A stretch of DNA of 46,682 nt from an uncultured Granulosicoccaceae bacterium (GTDB lineage Bacteria > Pseudomonadota > Gammaproteobacteria > Granulosicoccales > Granulosicoccaceae): the NCBI GenBank assembly GCA_938003855.1, contig CALKXD010000244.1:1-46682 (forward strand). Reading direction: 5' to 3'. A program made the position numbers and the translations under genes. Below the pieces are notes generated by a model. The model did no database searches, was not told the origin of the DNA, and was given only the letters and a program-made list of their open reading frames with translations. This document shows positions 8,334 through 17,001 of the stretch, piece by piece. How positions within the stretch are numbered: the first letter of the stretch is position 1; every line of letters starts with the position of its first letter.

Positions 8334-10226
8334 ATGAACCTTGACGATACTTTGATTTCCGCGTTACAAAAACACACGTCTGCTGCCAATAAGGCGTGGG
8401 CTGCTGCGTTGCCATTGAATGACCGGGCCGATTTTGTTGCGGCGACCAAAGGTCACATTGCCAGTTTGCCGGTAGGCGGTGTGGCGGCACCCGGCGGCAG
8501 AGTCGCCTGGGATATAGCCGATTATGACTTTCTGGATACAGAGTGCCCGCAGACCGCCAATCCCTCGTTGTGGCGTATGGCTCAGTTGAACAAAATATCC
8601 GGTCTGTTTGAAGTAGCGCCGGATGTCTGGCAGGCACGCGCCTGCGATTACGCCAATATGTCGGTTATTAAGGGCCGCACCGGGTGGATATTGATCGATC
8701 CGTTAATGGCACGTGAGACTTCGGCGGCAGCACTGAAGATGGTTAACGATGCACTCGGTGCAAGGCCGGTGAGCGCTGTTGTCGTCACGCATACACACCC
8801 TGATCACTTTGGCGGACTGAAGGGGGTCACCGGTGATGATGCTGACAATTATCCTCCGATTTATGCGCCAGTCGGGTTCATGGCCTATGCAGCAGCCGAG
8901 GGGGTACTGGGCGGTAATCATACCTCTCGTCGTGCGACTTATCAGTTCGGTATTACACTGGGCGCCAGTGCTACCGGTGTCATTGACGGCGGCATTGGAA
9001 AAACGGTTGCCAAGGGCCGGCGTACATTTGTTGAGCCGACACACTATATAGAGCACACTGGTCAGGAAGTTCTGATCGATGGTGTCCGGTTTATATTTCA
9101 AATGGCGTCGGGGACTGAAGCGCCTGCTGAATTTACGTTTTTCCTGCCTGATCATAAAGTACTGTGCATGGCTGAGGTCTGCACCCGGACGATGCATAAT
9201 ATTCTACCGCCGCGCGGTGCACAGGCACGAGACGCCTTGCTTTGGGCAAGGACTATTGATGAAGCAATAGAGCGGTTTGCGGATGATGCAGATGTCGTGA
9301 TGAATTGCCACAACTGGCCTGTGTGGGGCAGGGAGGCGGTAGTGCTGTACCTCGAAGAGCAGCGCGATATCTATAAATATATTCACGATCAAACGCTGCG
9401 TCTTGCCAATCTGGGGCACACACCTGACGAGATTGCCGAATTGATCGTCGAGCCGGACTGGTTGTCCAGAAAATTTCACGCCAGAGGCTATTACGGCACC
9501 CTGGCGTTTAATGCCAGGGCCGTATATCAGTATTATTATGGCTTTTTTGACGGGCAACCGGTGAATCTAGATCCCCTGTCACCGGCACGGTTAGCGCAGC
9601 ATATTGTTGACGCTATTGGCGGTGTGGAAAAGGCCATTGAGCAGGCGCAGGCGGCGATTAGACAGGATCAGCTTCAATGGGCAGCTACGCTGCTGAATTA
9701 TCTGGTCTTCGCCGATGCTGATCTTCCGCAAGTACGCGCATTGCTGGTAGAGGTGTATCGTCATCAGGGGTATAGGGCGGAGTCTGGTATTATGCGTAAC
9801 ATCTATCTCACCGGTGCTAAAGAACTAGACGGGGGTGTGACAGCGCTGCCTATGGCGGGCGGGCGCAATGAAGATCTCGCCGCAACCTTGAGCCTTGCTG
9901 ACTGGTTCGATGCCTATGCGGTGCGTTTAAACCCTGAGCGTGCCAGAGATGTAAACCTCACACTGAATTTCACCGTCGATGCCAGAACAGCCTGTGTCTG
10001 GGTTGTCCGGCAGACTGAGTTTGCCCGTGTCGACTATGCCTGTGATGCGGCTGATGTGTCGGTGGTTATTTCGCTGCGGCAACTTGAGGCGCTTGCCGGA
10101 GGGAAGCTCAGCGTTACTGAGGCAGTGCAGGGCGGAGCGTTGATAACCGGTCAGCGTGAGTTACTGGACACCTGGCTCGACCTCCACGATACCTTCGATC
10201 TCTGGTTTAACATTGTGACCCCCTGA
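8334..10226 (+). CDS. SdsA-type alkylsulfatase (metallo-beta-lactamase fold)
   Basis: Type III sulfatase that cleaves alkyl sulfate esters to alcohol and sulfate with two zinc ions. The zinc motif THTHPDHFGG supplies H153, H155, D157 and H158. Further ligands are likely in MAEVCTRTMHN (about 281) and CHNWPVWG (about 326). The order is the one known for SdsA1 and BDS1: catalytic domain, a helical dimerisation domain (about 380-500), and a C-terminal SCP2-like domain (about 520-630) that binds the alkyl chain. 630 residues fit the family. Unlike secreted SdsA1 it has no signal peptide. It starts 15 bases after the FGE gene. It does not need formylglycine, so the locus carries two unrelated desulfation chemistries. 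Confidence 0.92.
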   Translation: MNLDDTLISALQKHTSAANKAWAAALPLNDRADFVAATKGHIASLPVGGVAAPGGRVAWDIADYDFLDTECPQTANPSLWRMAQLNKISGLFEVAPDVWQARACDYANMSVIKGRTGWILIDPLMARETSAAALKMVNDALGARPVSAVVVTHTHPDHFGGLKGVTGDDADNYPPIYAPVGFMAYAAAEGVLGGNHTSRRATYQFGITLGASATGVIDGGIGKTVAKGRRTFVEPTHYIEHTGQEVLIDGVRFIFQMASGTEAPAEFTFFLPDHKVLCMAEVCTRTMHNILPPRGAQARDALLWARTIDEAIERFADDADVVMNCHNWPVWGREAVVLYLEEQRDIYKYIHDQTLRLANLGHTPDEIAELIVEPDWLSRKFHARGYYGTLAFNARAVYQYYYGFFDGQPVNLDPLSPARLAQHIVDAIGGVEKAIEQAQAAIRQDQLQWAATLLNYLVFADADLPQVRALLVEVYRHQGYRAESGIMRNIYLTGAKELDGGVTALPMAGGRNEDLAATLSLADWFDAYAVRLNPERARDVNLTLNFTVDARTACVWVVRQTEFARVDYACDAADVSVVISLRQLEALAGGKLSVTEAVQGGALITGQRELLDTWLDLHDTFDLWFNIVTP

Positions 10227-10241
10227 ACTGCGGATCGAACA

Positions 10242-11297
10242 ATGACTGCATCACGAACTGATATACATCCAACACCAACGGCATGGACAGTTCGGAGCGC
10301 GCAGGCCTTGCGTCAACGGGTTAATGATAAGATGCGCGTCCGGCAACGCTGGCTTGCTCCAGTCGCACGGTTGCCGGTTAAATGGGCAACCAGCTTTGCT
10401 TATCATGTATTGAAGCGCCCGGTGTACCAGCAGCGACTGCAGCGTGTAGCAGGCAGAATGAATCAGCATGCAGATACCGCGTTTAATGGCTATACCCCGG
10501 TTGCCGGCGATGTTTTTGCGGCAGCCTACTTTAAGGCGGGGACCAACTGGCTCATGCATATGTGTTATCAAGTTATTGAGCACGGTGAAGGTGAGTTTGA
10601 TCATATACAGGATGTCATGCCATGGCCGGACGCCGCACAGCCCCGGTTCTGGATGAATCTGTTTGATTCAACAGCCTATCAGTCGCGGAGCGGTCATCGC
10701 GTGATAAAAACGCACTTGCCAGCCAACAAGGTGCCCGTTAGTGATCAGGCCAGGTATATTGCAGTGACCCGGGACCCGAAAGACTGCGCTGCATCCGGGT
10801 ACTATTTTTTCAGGACGCTGTTTTTCGGGCCGGCCGCACCACCACCGTCGCTGTGGTTGACCCATATGGCGTCAAAAGAGGCGGCGTTCGGGCGCTGGGA
10901 CGCCTTTACTGACTCGTGGTTCCGGCTACGCAATAAGCCTAACGTACTATTTCTACGCTTTGAGTCTATAAAGAAAGATCCGCTGGCGGCTGTTAGACAA
11001 ATTGCAGCATTTCTTGATGTTAAGTTGTCAGACGAGGCGCTGGACAAAGTTGTGAAGAAAACCTCTTTCAGCGCAATGAAAGCTATTAATCACCGTTTTT
11101 TTCCAGTATCCCAATCGATGTGGACCAGCAGTAGCGGTTCCATTATCCGTAAAGGTCAAAGTGGCGATGGTGTTGAGTTATTCGATGCAAAGCACTTGCG
11201 GGAATTCGATCACGATATGGCGGCGGGACTCAAACGCATAGGGTCTGAATTTCCGTATGCAAAACACTATGCATTGCGTGATGAAAAACCTCAATAA
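10242..11297 (+). CDS. PAPS-dependent sulfotransferase
   Basis: Transfers sulfate from 3'-phosphoadenosine 5'-phosphosulfate to an alcohol or amine. The 5'-phosphosulfate loop is FKAGTNW (97-103, K98). The 3'-phosphate site is RDPKDCAASGYYFF (177-190, R177 and S185). A C-terminal SIIRKGQSGD corresponds to the RKG element of the Sulfotransfer_1 family. KTHLP follows the first strand as usual. 351 residues. It starts 15 bases after the alkylsulfatase and is the last gene of the plus-strand operon. A sulfate-adding enzyme in an operon of sulfate-removing enzymes is unexpected; the acceptor is unknown. Confidence 0.9.
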   Translation: MTASRTDIHPTPTAWTVRSAQALRQRVNDKMRVRQRWLAPVARLPVKWATSFAYHVLKRPVYQQRLQRVAGRMNQHADTAFNGYTPVAGDVFAAAYFKAGTNWLMHMCYQVIEHGEGEFDHIQDVMPWPDAAQPRFWMNLFDSTAYQSRSGHRVIKTHLPANKVPVSDQARYIAVTRDPKDCAASGYYFFRTLFFGPAAPPPSLWLTHMASKEAAFGRWDAFTDSWFRLRNKPNVLFLRFESIKKDPLAAVRQIAAFLDVKLSDEALDKVVKKTSFSAMKAINHRFFPVSQSMWTSSSGSIIRKGQSGDGVELFDAKHLREFDHDMAAGLKRIGSEFPYAKHYALRDEKPQ

Positions 11298-11367
11298 ACC
11301 GGTGAACCGGCCTCTGCACAGAGAGCTGTAATATAATCGCCGCCGGTATTGTCGCTGGTGGCTTGCA

Positions 11368-12240
11368 TCATTGCTTGCGGAAGAGTTTAGTTAACTCGGG
11401 TATGTAGCGATCCACCCCTGCTTCAGCAGACGTCGAGCTGATAGCATCCTGGATGCCACTTGCAATCAGGCGTGCAGCGCCGGATGCATCTGCCATATCA
11501 TTGTAGTAGGTGATATCCTTCAGGGCGTTGGCGATAGTGAACGGTACGTTGCTGGCGTCAGCATCTGTGATGAACGGAGATACCCGTTGCAAGGCGGCAC
11601 CGGCACCGCCGCCGCCGGCCAGTACCTCGACAAAAATAGTTGGATCGACACCGGCGTCTGTGGCGTGAGCTGCGGCCTCGGCAATTAATGCCATTGACCC
11701 GATTGAGACGAAGTTGTGCAACAGTTTCATGCGGTGGCCGTCGCCTATACCGCCAACGTGGTCGACTCTTTCGGTGAAGGATGCCAGCAGCGGTTGTACT
11801 TTTTCAAGCACCGTTGCGTCACCACCAACCAGTAGATTCAGCGTGCCTTCATGGGCTTGTTTGGAGAGTTTGGTCATTGGCGCGTCAATGAAGTCAGCGT
11901 CTACTTTATTGACGGCTGCGGCCATTTTCAGTGACATCTCCGGTAGTGATGTCGAGCAATCAATGACGATTGACCCAGCTTGCAATCCGTTGATTATCCC
12001 ATCCGGACCGGTCACTACCGCCTCGACCTGGGGCGCTCCGGTGACGCACACAATGACCACATCGCTGCTTGCGGCGACTTCAGCGGCACTGCTGCAGGCG
12101 ATAGCACCCAGCCCGAGAATTTCGTCGACGGGTTGATTCCCAGAATGATGCATGAACCGCAGTGGAAAGCCGCCACGGCTGAGCACATTGCGTGCAATCC
12201 CGTGGCCCATCAGGCCAACGCCGATTAGTCCGATATCCAT
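11368..12240 (-). CDS. NAD(P)-dependent beta-hydroxyacid dehydrogenase (3-HIBADH/GarR family)
   Basis: Oxidises a beta-hydroxyacid (3-hydroxyisobutyrate, tartronate semialdehyde or a related compound) or runs in reverse. The N-terminal Rossmann motif GLIGVGLMGHGIARN (4-18) binds the cofactor. DCSTSLPEMS and DAPMTKLSKQAHEGTLNLLVGG (substrate-binding region) and GHRMKLLHNF with the catalytic lysine follow in the family order. The usual GGVxGAExGTL element reads TKLSKQAHEGTL here, so the substrate may differ from standard members. 290 residues. It is convergent with the sulfotransferase gene, with 70 bases between, so its role in the sulfate-ester pathway (handling the released hydroxyacid) is only a positional guess. 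Confidence 0.87.
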   Translation of the reverse strand: MDIGLIGVGLMGHGIARNVLSRGGFPLRFMHHSGNQPVDEILGLGAIACSSAAEVAASSDVVIVCVTGAPQVEAVVTGPDGIINGLQAGSIVIDCSTSLPEMSLKMAAAVNKVDADFIDAPMTKLSKQAHEGTLNLLVGGDATVLEKVQPLLASFTERVDHVGGIGDGHRMKLLHNFVSIGSMALIAEAAAHATDAGVDPTIFVEVLAGGGGAGAALQRVSPFITDADASNVPFTIANALKDITYYNDMADASGAARLIASGIQDAISSTSAEAGVDRYIPELTKLFRKQ

Positions 12241-12593
12241 AAATGGGTCCCCGAATGGTTAAATACCGCGTCTAGCAAGACCGTGTTCTTGATGACGGTG
12301 TGAAGAATCAAGAATAACATCTGCGCGGTCGGTATTTGTAGTTTGAATAAAACTTCAATGCGGCAATCTTCTCCGGTCAGACACACTGATCAAGCGTTGT
12401 CGGGAACATTCGACTGACCTTGGTGCAGTTGCATAGAGGCATCAGTATGTGAGTTTGGATAGACCTGTTCTCCCGCCTCGGATTGTGTTGAAATTCCAGA
12501 TCACCCGGGTGGGCTTGAATCGGTCTGTTTTAACTTTATTGTGTTTTAATACACACGGTAGCTAAGCGCGTTATTCACACAAGGAAGAAAAAA
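12241..12593. other. Intergenic region between two divergent genes
   Basis: It carries the promoters for the dehydrogenase on the minus strand and the small exported protein on the plus strand. A T/A-rich stretch at about 12530-12560 (tttaactttattgtgtttta) followed by taagcgcgtt is a plausible promoter for the plus-strand gene. No open frame of note, no RNA gene seen. Confidence 0.35.
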
Positions 12594-12983
12594 ATGAAAA
12601 ACGGAATTTTCGCCGTCATGGTGACGATTGCGCTCTGTGGCACGGCATTGAGAGCCGCCGACTTTCAACTGCCGTTTGGCTTGCCTGTAATGCGAGACGC
12701 CCGGTTGCTCATCACTGATAGTTTTGATTCCCCCAGTGGCGACAGAGAAGAATCAATAACCCGTTTTGCAACGAATGCTTCTCCTCAGGACATTGACGCG
12801 TTTTACCGAGGTGCGCTGGAGGCAGTGGGATTTAAAGTCTATTCCGGCTATGACAAAGGCGACCGGACCTATGCGGCGGGCAAACGTGACAGAGATCGAA
12901 TCACCGTTTCAGCAAAAAGTAACAGTGCCGAAGTTGAGCCTGGTGAGGTCGAGATACTGATCGTTGCCAAGTACGATAAATGA
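12594..12983 (+). CDS. Small exported protein of unknown function
   Basis: Not recognised as a named family. 129 residues with a clear signal peptide (MKNGIFAVMVTIALCGTALRA, likely cut before ADF), giving a ~108-residue periplasmic or secreted product. An AAGGAAG ribosome site stands ideally before the ATG, which makes the gene convincing. The mature part has the pattern of small periplasmic domains with a segment like SPQDIDAFYRGALEAVGFKV (about 64-83), an amphipathic helix followed by a glycine turn. It contains no cysteine after the signal. It stands alone between a dehydrogenase and a LysR gene. Confidence 0.8.
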   Translation: MKNGIFAVMVTIALCGTALRAADFQLPFGLPVMRDARLLITDSFDSPSGDREESITRFATNASPQDIDAFYRGALEAVGFKVYSGYDKGDRTYAAGKRDRDRITVSAKSNSAEVEPGEVEILIVAKYDK

Positions 12984-13180
12984 CAGCATTTTTGCGTCTG
13001 CCTTGTGGTTATCGGGCCAACGGGTATCTTTTTTGAAGGTCGCTACGACCAGAGGTGGTTAGACCTGGAAATACATCTTCTGCAATAAACAGGTTCATCG
13101 GCAGACTTGTCTTTTGTGGATTGATATCGGGTATGTTTCTGTGTGAGATGGTTTAAGAATAATCACGCATCGGACTAAAG

Positions 13181-14110
13181 TCAGGCGGGTTGAGATTTCT
13201 GTACCAGGGGCTTATCGCGAGTGTTATCCCTGCCGATTTTGGCGAGTAAAAACTCCAGGAGTACCCGTGTTCGCTGTGGCATATAGCGAGCCGTGGGATA
13301 AACAATGGAAATACCACGTGGTTTTAGTTCGTAGGCTTGTAGCAGCGGTACAAGGCGGCCTGAGTCCAGCGAAGACTTTGCCAGAAAATCCGGTATTCTG
13401 ACGATACCTAACCCGTGCTCTGCAGCCTCCACCATAAATGCGCCGTCGTGCGAATTCATCGTCGCCGTTAACGGTACGCTGATTTTTTTACCGCCAGGTG
13501 AGATGAATGTCCATTTGGGCCGCTTCGACGAGCCGAATTGAATGATTCGATGGCCCTGGATGTCGTGCGGTTTTTTGATAGGTGTGTTGGCTTCCAGGTA
13601 ATCGGGGCTTGCGCAGTACACATGGCGTGTCTGGCAGAGCTCACGGGCGATCAGTGATGAATCCTGTAGCTCTGAAATTCTTACCACCAGATCGAACTGC
13701 TCGGCGATGACGTCGACAATTCTATCGCTGAACTCCACGTTAAGATGCACGGACGGGTGGTGTGTGGCGAACTCCAGCAGTGTGCTGCTTAGGCTGACTC
13801 TGCCAAAGTAAAGTGGCACCGAGAGTTTGATTTCGCCGCGAATTTCCAGCGCCTCGTTGCGAATGCTGGCGTCGAATTCATCAAAGACGGTAAGAACACG
13901 CAGGCCACGTTCGTAGTATTCGCGACCGGTTTCGGTGAGTGCCCACTGGCGAGTAGTTCGCGCGATCAGCACCGCTTGCATTCGCTCCTCAAGCAGTCGT
14001 AGTTTGCGGCTCATGGCCGATTTTGCAATGCCGGCTTGGCCGGCCGCCTTACCGATACTGCCAAGCTCGACAATCTGCACAAACGCTCGAAGGTCCTCAA
14101 TCTGGCCCAT
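13181..14110 (-). CDS. LysR family transcriptional regulator
   Basis: 309-residue regulator. The open frame extends 29 codons upstream to 14197, but the LysR domain begins exactly at the ATG at 14110 (MGQIEDLRAFVQIVELGS), so that start is chosen. The winged helix-turn-helix spans about 3-62 with SIGKAAGQAGIAKSAMSRKLRLLEE, and the periplasmic-binding-like effector domain follows from about 88. It resembles the one-cysteine-poor AaeR/DsdC-like branch acting on aromatic or oxidative signals, but the ligand is not readable. It is divergent from the CDGSH/glutamate-synthase gene, and the dyad at 14145-14170 in between is a likely binding site. Confidence 0.9.
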   Translation of the reverse strand: MGQIEDLRAFVQIVELGSIGKAAGQAGIAKSAMSRKLRLLEERMQAVLIARTTRQWALTETGREYYERGLRVLTVFDEFDASIRNEALEIRGEIKLSVPLYFGRVSLSSTLLEFATHHPSVHLNVEFSDRIVDVIAEQFDLVVRISELQDSSLIARELCQTRHVYCASPDYLEANTPIKKPHDIQGHRIIQFGSSKRPKWTFISPGGKKISVPLTATMNSHDGAFMVEAAEHGLGIVRIPDFLAKSSLDSGRLVPLLQAYELKPRGISIVYPTARYMPQRTRVLLEFLLAKIGRDNTRDKPLVQKSQPA

Positions 14111-14144
14111 AAATGTACTATTTATTAGAACAATAATTTCTATA

Positions 14145-14170
14145 TTGCATAGCTGTTCAAATTTATGCAA
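14145..14170. promoter_or_regulatory. Inverted repeat in the LysR divergent promoter region
   Basis: TTGCATA and TATGCAA are perfect 7-base complements separated by 12 bases. The site lies 35-60 bases upstream of the lysR start and about 130 bases upstream of the divergent gene. This is the usual place and geometry for a LysR-type recognition site, with an AT-rich surround. Confidence 0.42.
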
Positions 14171-14298
14171 CCCTGTATTCTTTGTTGACTTGTACATATT
14201 TCGATATCGATCGAATTTGAAACTCGCGAGGGTATGCCTCCGGCGCCCGTTTTCAACGGCAGTTAATAGATGCCGGTAACCACTGAAGGATGCTAAAA

Positions 14299-15834
14299 AT
14301 GAACGCTACTGACACCCCGGTCATTGCTGCAACGATACCTGCCAAGATTGCACTTGAAGCGGGTAAAGACTATTTCTGGTGTCGCTGTGGTCGCTCTGCG
14401 ACACAGCCGTTTTGCGATGGGTCGCATCGAGGGTCATCTATCACACCATTGAAATTTACTGCAGAAAGTACCGGGGACGCAGCGCTGTGCCAGTGTAAGG
14501 CGAGTGGCAATGCGCCATTTTGCGATGGCAGTCATGCAAGCCTGGGCAAACTTGCTGCCGGCGATGCCGCCCCTGTGACGGCCGGAGGTATTCCCTCTGC
14601 CGCACCGACGCCGGAAGAACCCACTGTATTGAGGATTCACGAACTGGCGCGAGAGGGTTTGTCAAAATCCGGCCATCATGGCGAGATGGGCTCGATGGGG
14701 GTACCTCGCAAAGATCTGCCGCATTGGGACGACATCCAGGTTCTACCGGCGCAACTGGCACAGAAACCACTGCTGGACGAGAGCGCTGTTGCTACCCGTG
14801 TCACTATCGGTCCGCGAGCTACCAGACCGCTGTCACTGGAAATACCTCTGTTTGTGTCCGATATGAGCTTCGGCGCGTTATCTGAGGAAGCGAAAACCGC
14901 ACTGGCGCGTGGTGCTGAACTTGCCGGAACCGGTATCTGCTCTGGCGAAGGCGGCATGCTGGACGAAGAGCAGGCTGAGAATTCGCGTTACTTCTATGAG
15001 CTGGCTTCTGCTCAGTTCGGCTGGAGTCCGGATTTGGTCGAGCGTGTACAAGCGTTCCATTTTAAAGGCGGTCAGGGAGCTAAAACCGGAACTGGCGGGC
15101 ATCTGCCGGGCGACAAGGTGCAAGGCAAGATCGCCCGGGTACGTGGACTGCAACCGGGTCACAGTGCCGTGTCCCCGGCAACGTTTACGGACCTGCACAC
15201 CGCAGCGGATTTTCGTCGGCTTGCAGATGAGGTACGCGAGCGATCAGGCGGTATTCCAATCGGCTTTAAGCTGTCGGCAAACCGTATAGAAGACGACATC
15301 GACTTCGCGCTGGAGGCCAGCGCCGACTATATTATTCTAGATGGCAGGGGCGGTGGCACCGGTGCGGCTCCATTGATTTTCCGGGATCATATATCGGTTC
15401 CAACCATTCCCGCGCTGGCCCGTGCCCGCAAGCACCTGGATGCAAAAACCGGTGGGGAGGTCACATTGGTGATAACCGGTGGTTTGCGTGTCGCCGAAGA
15501 CTTTGTGAAAGCGATGGCGCTCGGCGCCGATGCAGTGGCGGTATCTAACTCTGCGATGCAGGCCGTTGGATGTATCGCCGCGAGGATGTGCAATTCGAAC
15601 AACTGCCCGGTCGGGGTGGCGACACAGAAACCAGAGCTGCGGGCTCGATTGCATGTGCAAACCGGGGCGGAAAAATTGTCCCGCTACTTCACTGCCAGTG
15701 TGCAGTTAATGCAGGTACTGGCCCGGGCCTGTGGTCACGACAATTTAAGTAAACTGTGTGCAGACGACATTACTACCTGGAAGCGGGAAATGGCTGATCT
15801 CAGCGGGGTTAGCTACGCCGGTGTTGTCCGCTGA
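14299..15834 (+). CDS. Two-CDGSH iron-sulfur protein fused to an FMN glutamate-synthase domain
   Basis: A fusion oxidoreductase of unknown reaction. ATG 14299 is preferred over 14290 because GAAGGA at 14285-14290 is correctly spaced only for the former. Two complete CDGSH sites come first: C28, C30, C39, H43 and C64, C66, C75, H79, each expected to bind a 2Fe-2S cluster. From about residue 120 to 500 follows a glutamate-synthase large-subunit FMN barrel (HHGEMGSMGVPRKDLPHWDDI, KGGQGAKTGTGGHLPGDKV, LDGRGGGTGAAP). C425, C431 and C436 match its 3Fe-4S site. The amidotransferase domain is absent, so it is not a complete glutamate synthase. It heads an operon with two glutathionyl-hydroquinone reductases. 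Confidence 0.9.
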   Translation: MNATDTPVIAATIPAKIALEAGKDYFWCRCGRSATQPFCDGSHRGSSITPLKFTAESTGDAALCQCKASGNAPFCDGSHASLGKLAAGDAAPVTAGGIPSAAPTPEEPTVLRIHELAREGLSKSGHHGEMGSMGVPRKDLPHWDDIQVLPAQLAQKPLLDESAVATRVTIGPRATRPLSLEIPLFVSDMSFGALSEEAKTALARGAELAGTGICSGEGGMLDEEQAENSRYFYELASAQFGWSPDLVERVQAFHFKGGQGAKTGTGGHLPGDKVQGKIARVRGLQPGHSAVSPATFTDLHTAADFRRLADEVRERSGGIPIGFKLSANRIEDDIDFALEASADYIILDGRGGGTGAAPLIFRDHISVPTIPALARARKHLDAKTGGEVTLVITGGLRVAEDFVKAMALGADAVAVSNSAMQAVGCIAARMCNSNNCPVGVATQKPELRARLHVQTGAEKLSRYFTASVQLMQVLARACGHDNLSKLCADDITTWKREMADLSGVSYAGVVR

Positions 15835-15892
15835 CGGCAATAATCTTCAACGGTACAATATTGCAAATCATTCGATAGAAACGGGATCATAT

Positions 15893-16873
15893 ATGGGACT
15901 TCTACAGAACGGTCAATGGGTCGATCAATGGTACGACACTGAATCGACCGGTGGGCGCTTTGTCCGGAAATTGCCGCAGTTTCGTCACTGGATAACCCCT
16001 GACGGCTCGGCGGGTCCAAGTGGTGAAGGCGGATTTACTGCGCAGCCGGGCCGCTATCATTTGTATGTGTCGATGGCCTGTCCCTGGGCCCACCGGACGT
16101 TGATCTTCCGTGCGCTCAAAGGCCTTGAAGATATGATCAGTGTATCGACGGTGCATTGGTACATGGCCGATAAGGGCTGGACATTTCAATCCGGTGACGG
16201 CGTCGTGCCGGATACGGTGAATGGTGCTGAGTACATGTATCAGGTCTATACCGCAGCGATGCCTGATTACTCAGGCCGGGTTACCGTGCCGGTGTTGTGG
16301 GATAAAAAAACCAGCACCATCGTCTCCAATGAATCGCCTGAAATTATCCGCATGTTTAATTCAGCGTTTGATGCTCTGGGCGCGACACCAACCGATTACT
16401 ACCCGCAAGCGTTGCGCCCCGAAATTGATCTTTTGAATGATCGCATTTACGAGTCAGTGAACAACGGGGTTTATAAGTGCGGGTTTGCAACCTCACAGGA
16501 AGCCTATGATGAAGCAATCGTGCCGTTGTTCGAGACGCTTGACTGGCTGGATGAGCGACTGGCGACTCAACGTTATTTAACCGGTAGCACGATTACCGAA
16601 GCCGACTGGAGATTGTTTACCACACTGGTGCGATTTGATCCGGTTTATGTAGGTCATTTCAAATGTAATGTCAGGCGCATCAACGATTATAAACACCTGG
16701 CGGGCTATGTGCGCGATCTATACCAGCAACCCGGTATCAGCGATACCGTTAATATGGCGCATATTAAAAATCACTACTATGCAAGTCACGAGACAATCAA
16801 CCCATCGCGTATAGTGCCAATGGGTCCGGAAACTGATTTTATGGCTGCTCACAACCGTGCCCGTTTTAACTAG
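15893..16873 (+). CDS. Glutathionyl-hydroquinone reductase (YqjG/ECM4 type), first copy
   Basis: Xi-class glutathione transferase that reduces glutathionyl-hydroquinones, freeing hydroquinone and GSSG. The open frame begins at 15758 inside the upstream gene, but the conserved N-terminus starts at ATG 15893 (MGLLQNGQWVDQWYDT), giving 326 residues, the usual size. The catalytic cysteine is C63 in ACPWAHR, the GHR signature. PGRYHLYVS precedes it, and VNNGVYKCGFATSQEAYDEA and ITEADWRLFTTLVRFDPVY mark the C-terminal helical domain. It starts 58 bases after the CDGSH/glutamate-synthase gene and probably shares its transcript. Confidence 0.93.
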   Translation: MGLLQNGQWVDQWYDTESTGGRFVRKLPQFRHWITPDGSAGPSGEGGFTAQPGRYHLYVSMACPWAHRTLIFRALKGLEDMISVSTVHWYMADKGWTFQSGDGVVPDTVNGAEYMYQVYTAAMPDYSGRVTVPVLWDKKTSTIVSNESPEIIRMFNSAFDALGATPTDYYPQALRPEIDLLNDRIYESVNNGVYKCGFATSQEAYDEAIVPLFETLDWLDERLATQRYLTGSTITEADWRLFTTLVRFDPVYVGHFKCNVRRINDYKHLAGYVRDLYQQPGISDTVNMAHIKNHYYASHETINPSRIVPMGPETDFMAAHNRARFN

Positions 16874-17001
16874 CGTGCCGCACTGTCAGGTAACGGCATT
16901 TATTTATAGATTGCCTGACAGTTATCGTGCGGTTAACCGGGTTTTGCCGGATTTTTCGTACATCGGGTACTGCCCGTTACAAGAGGTGTGGGAGACAAGC
17001 A

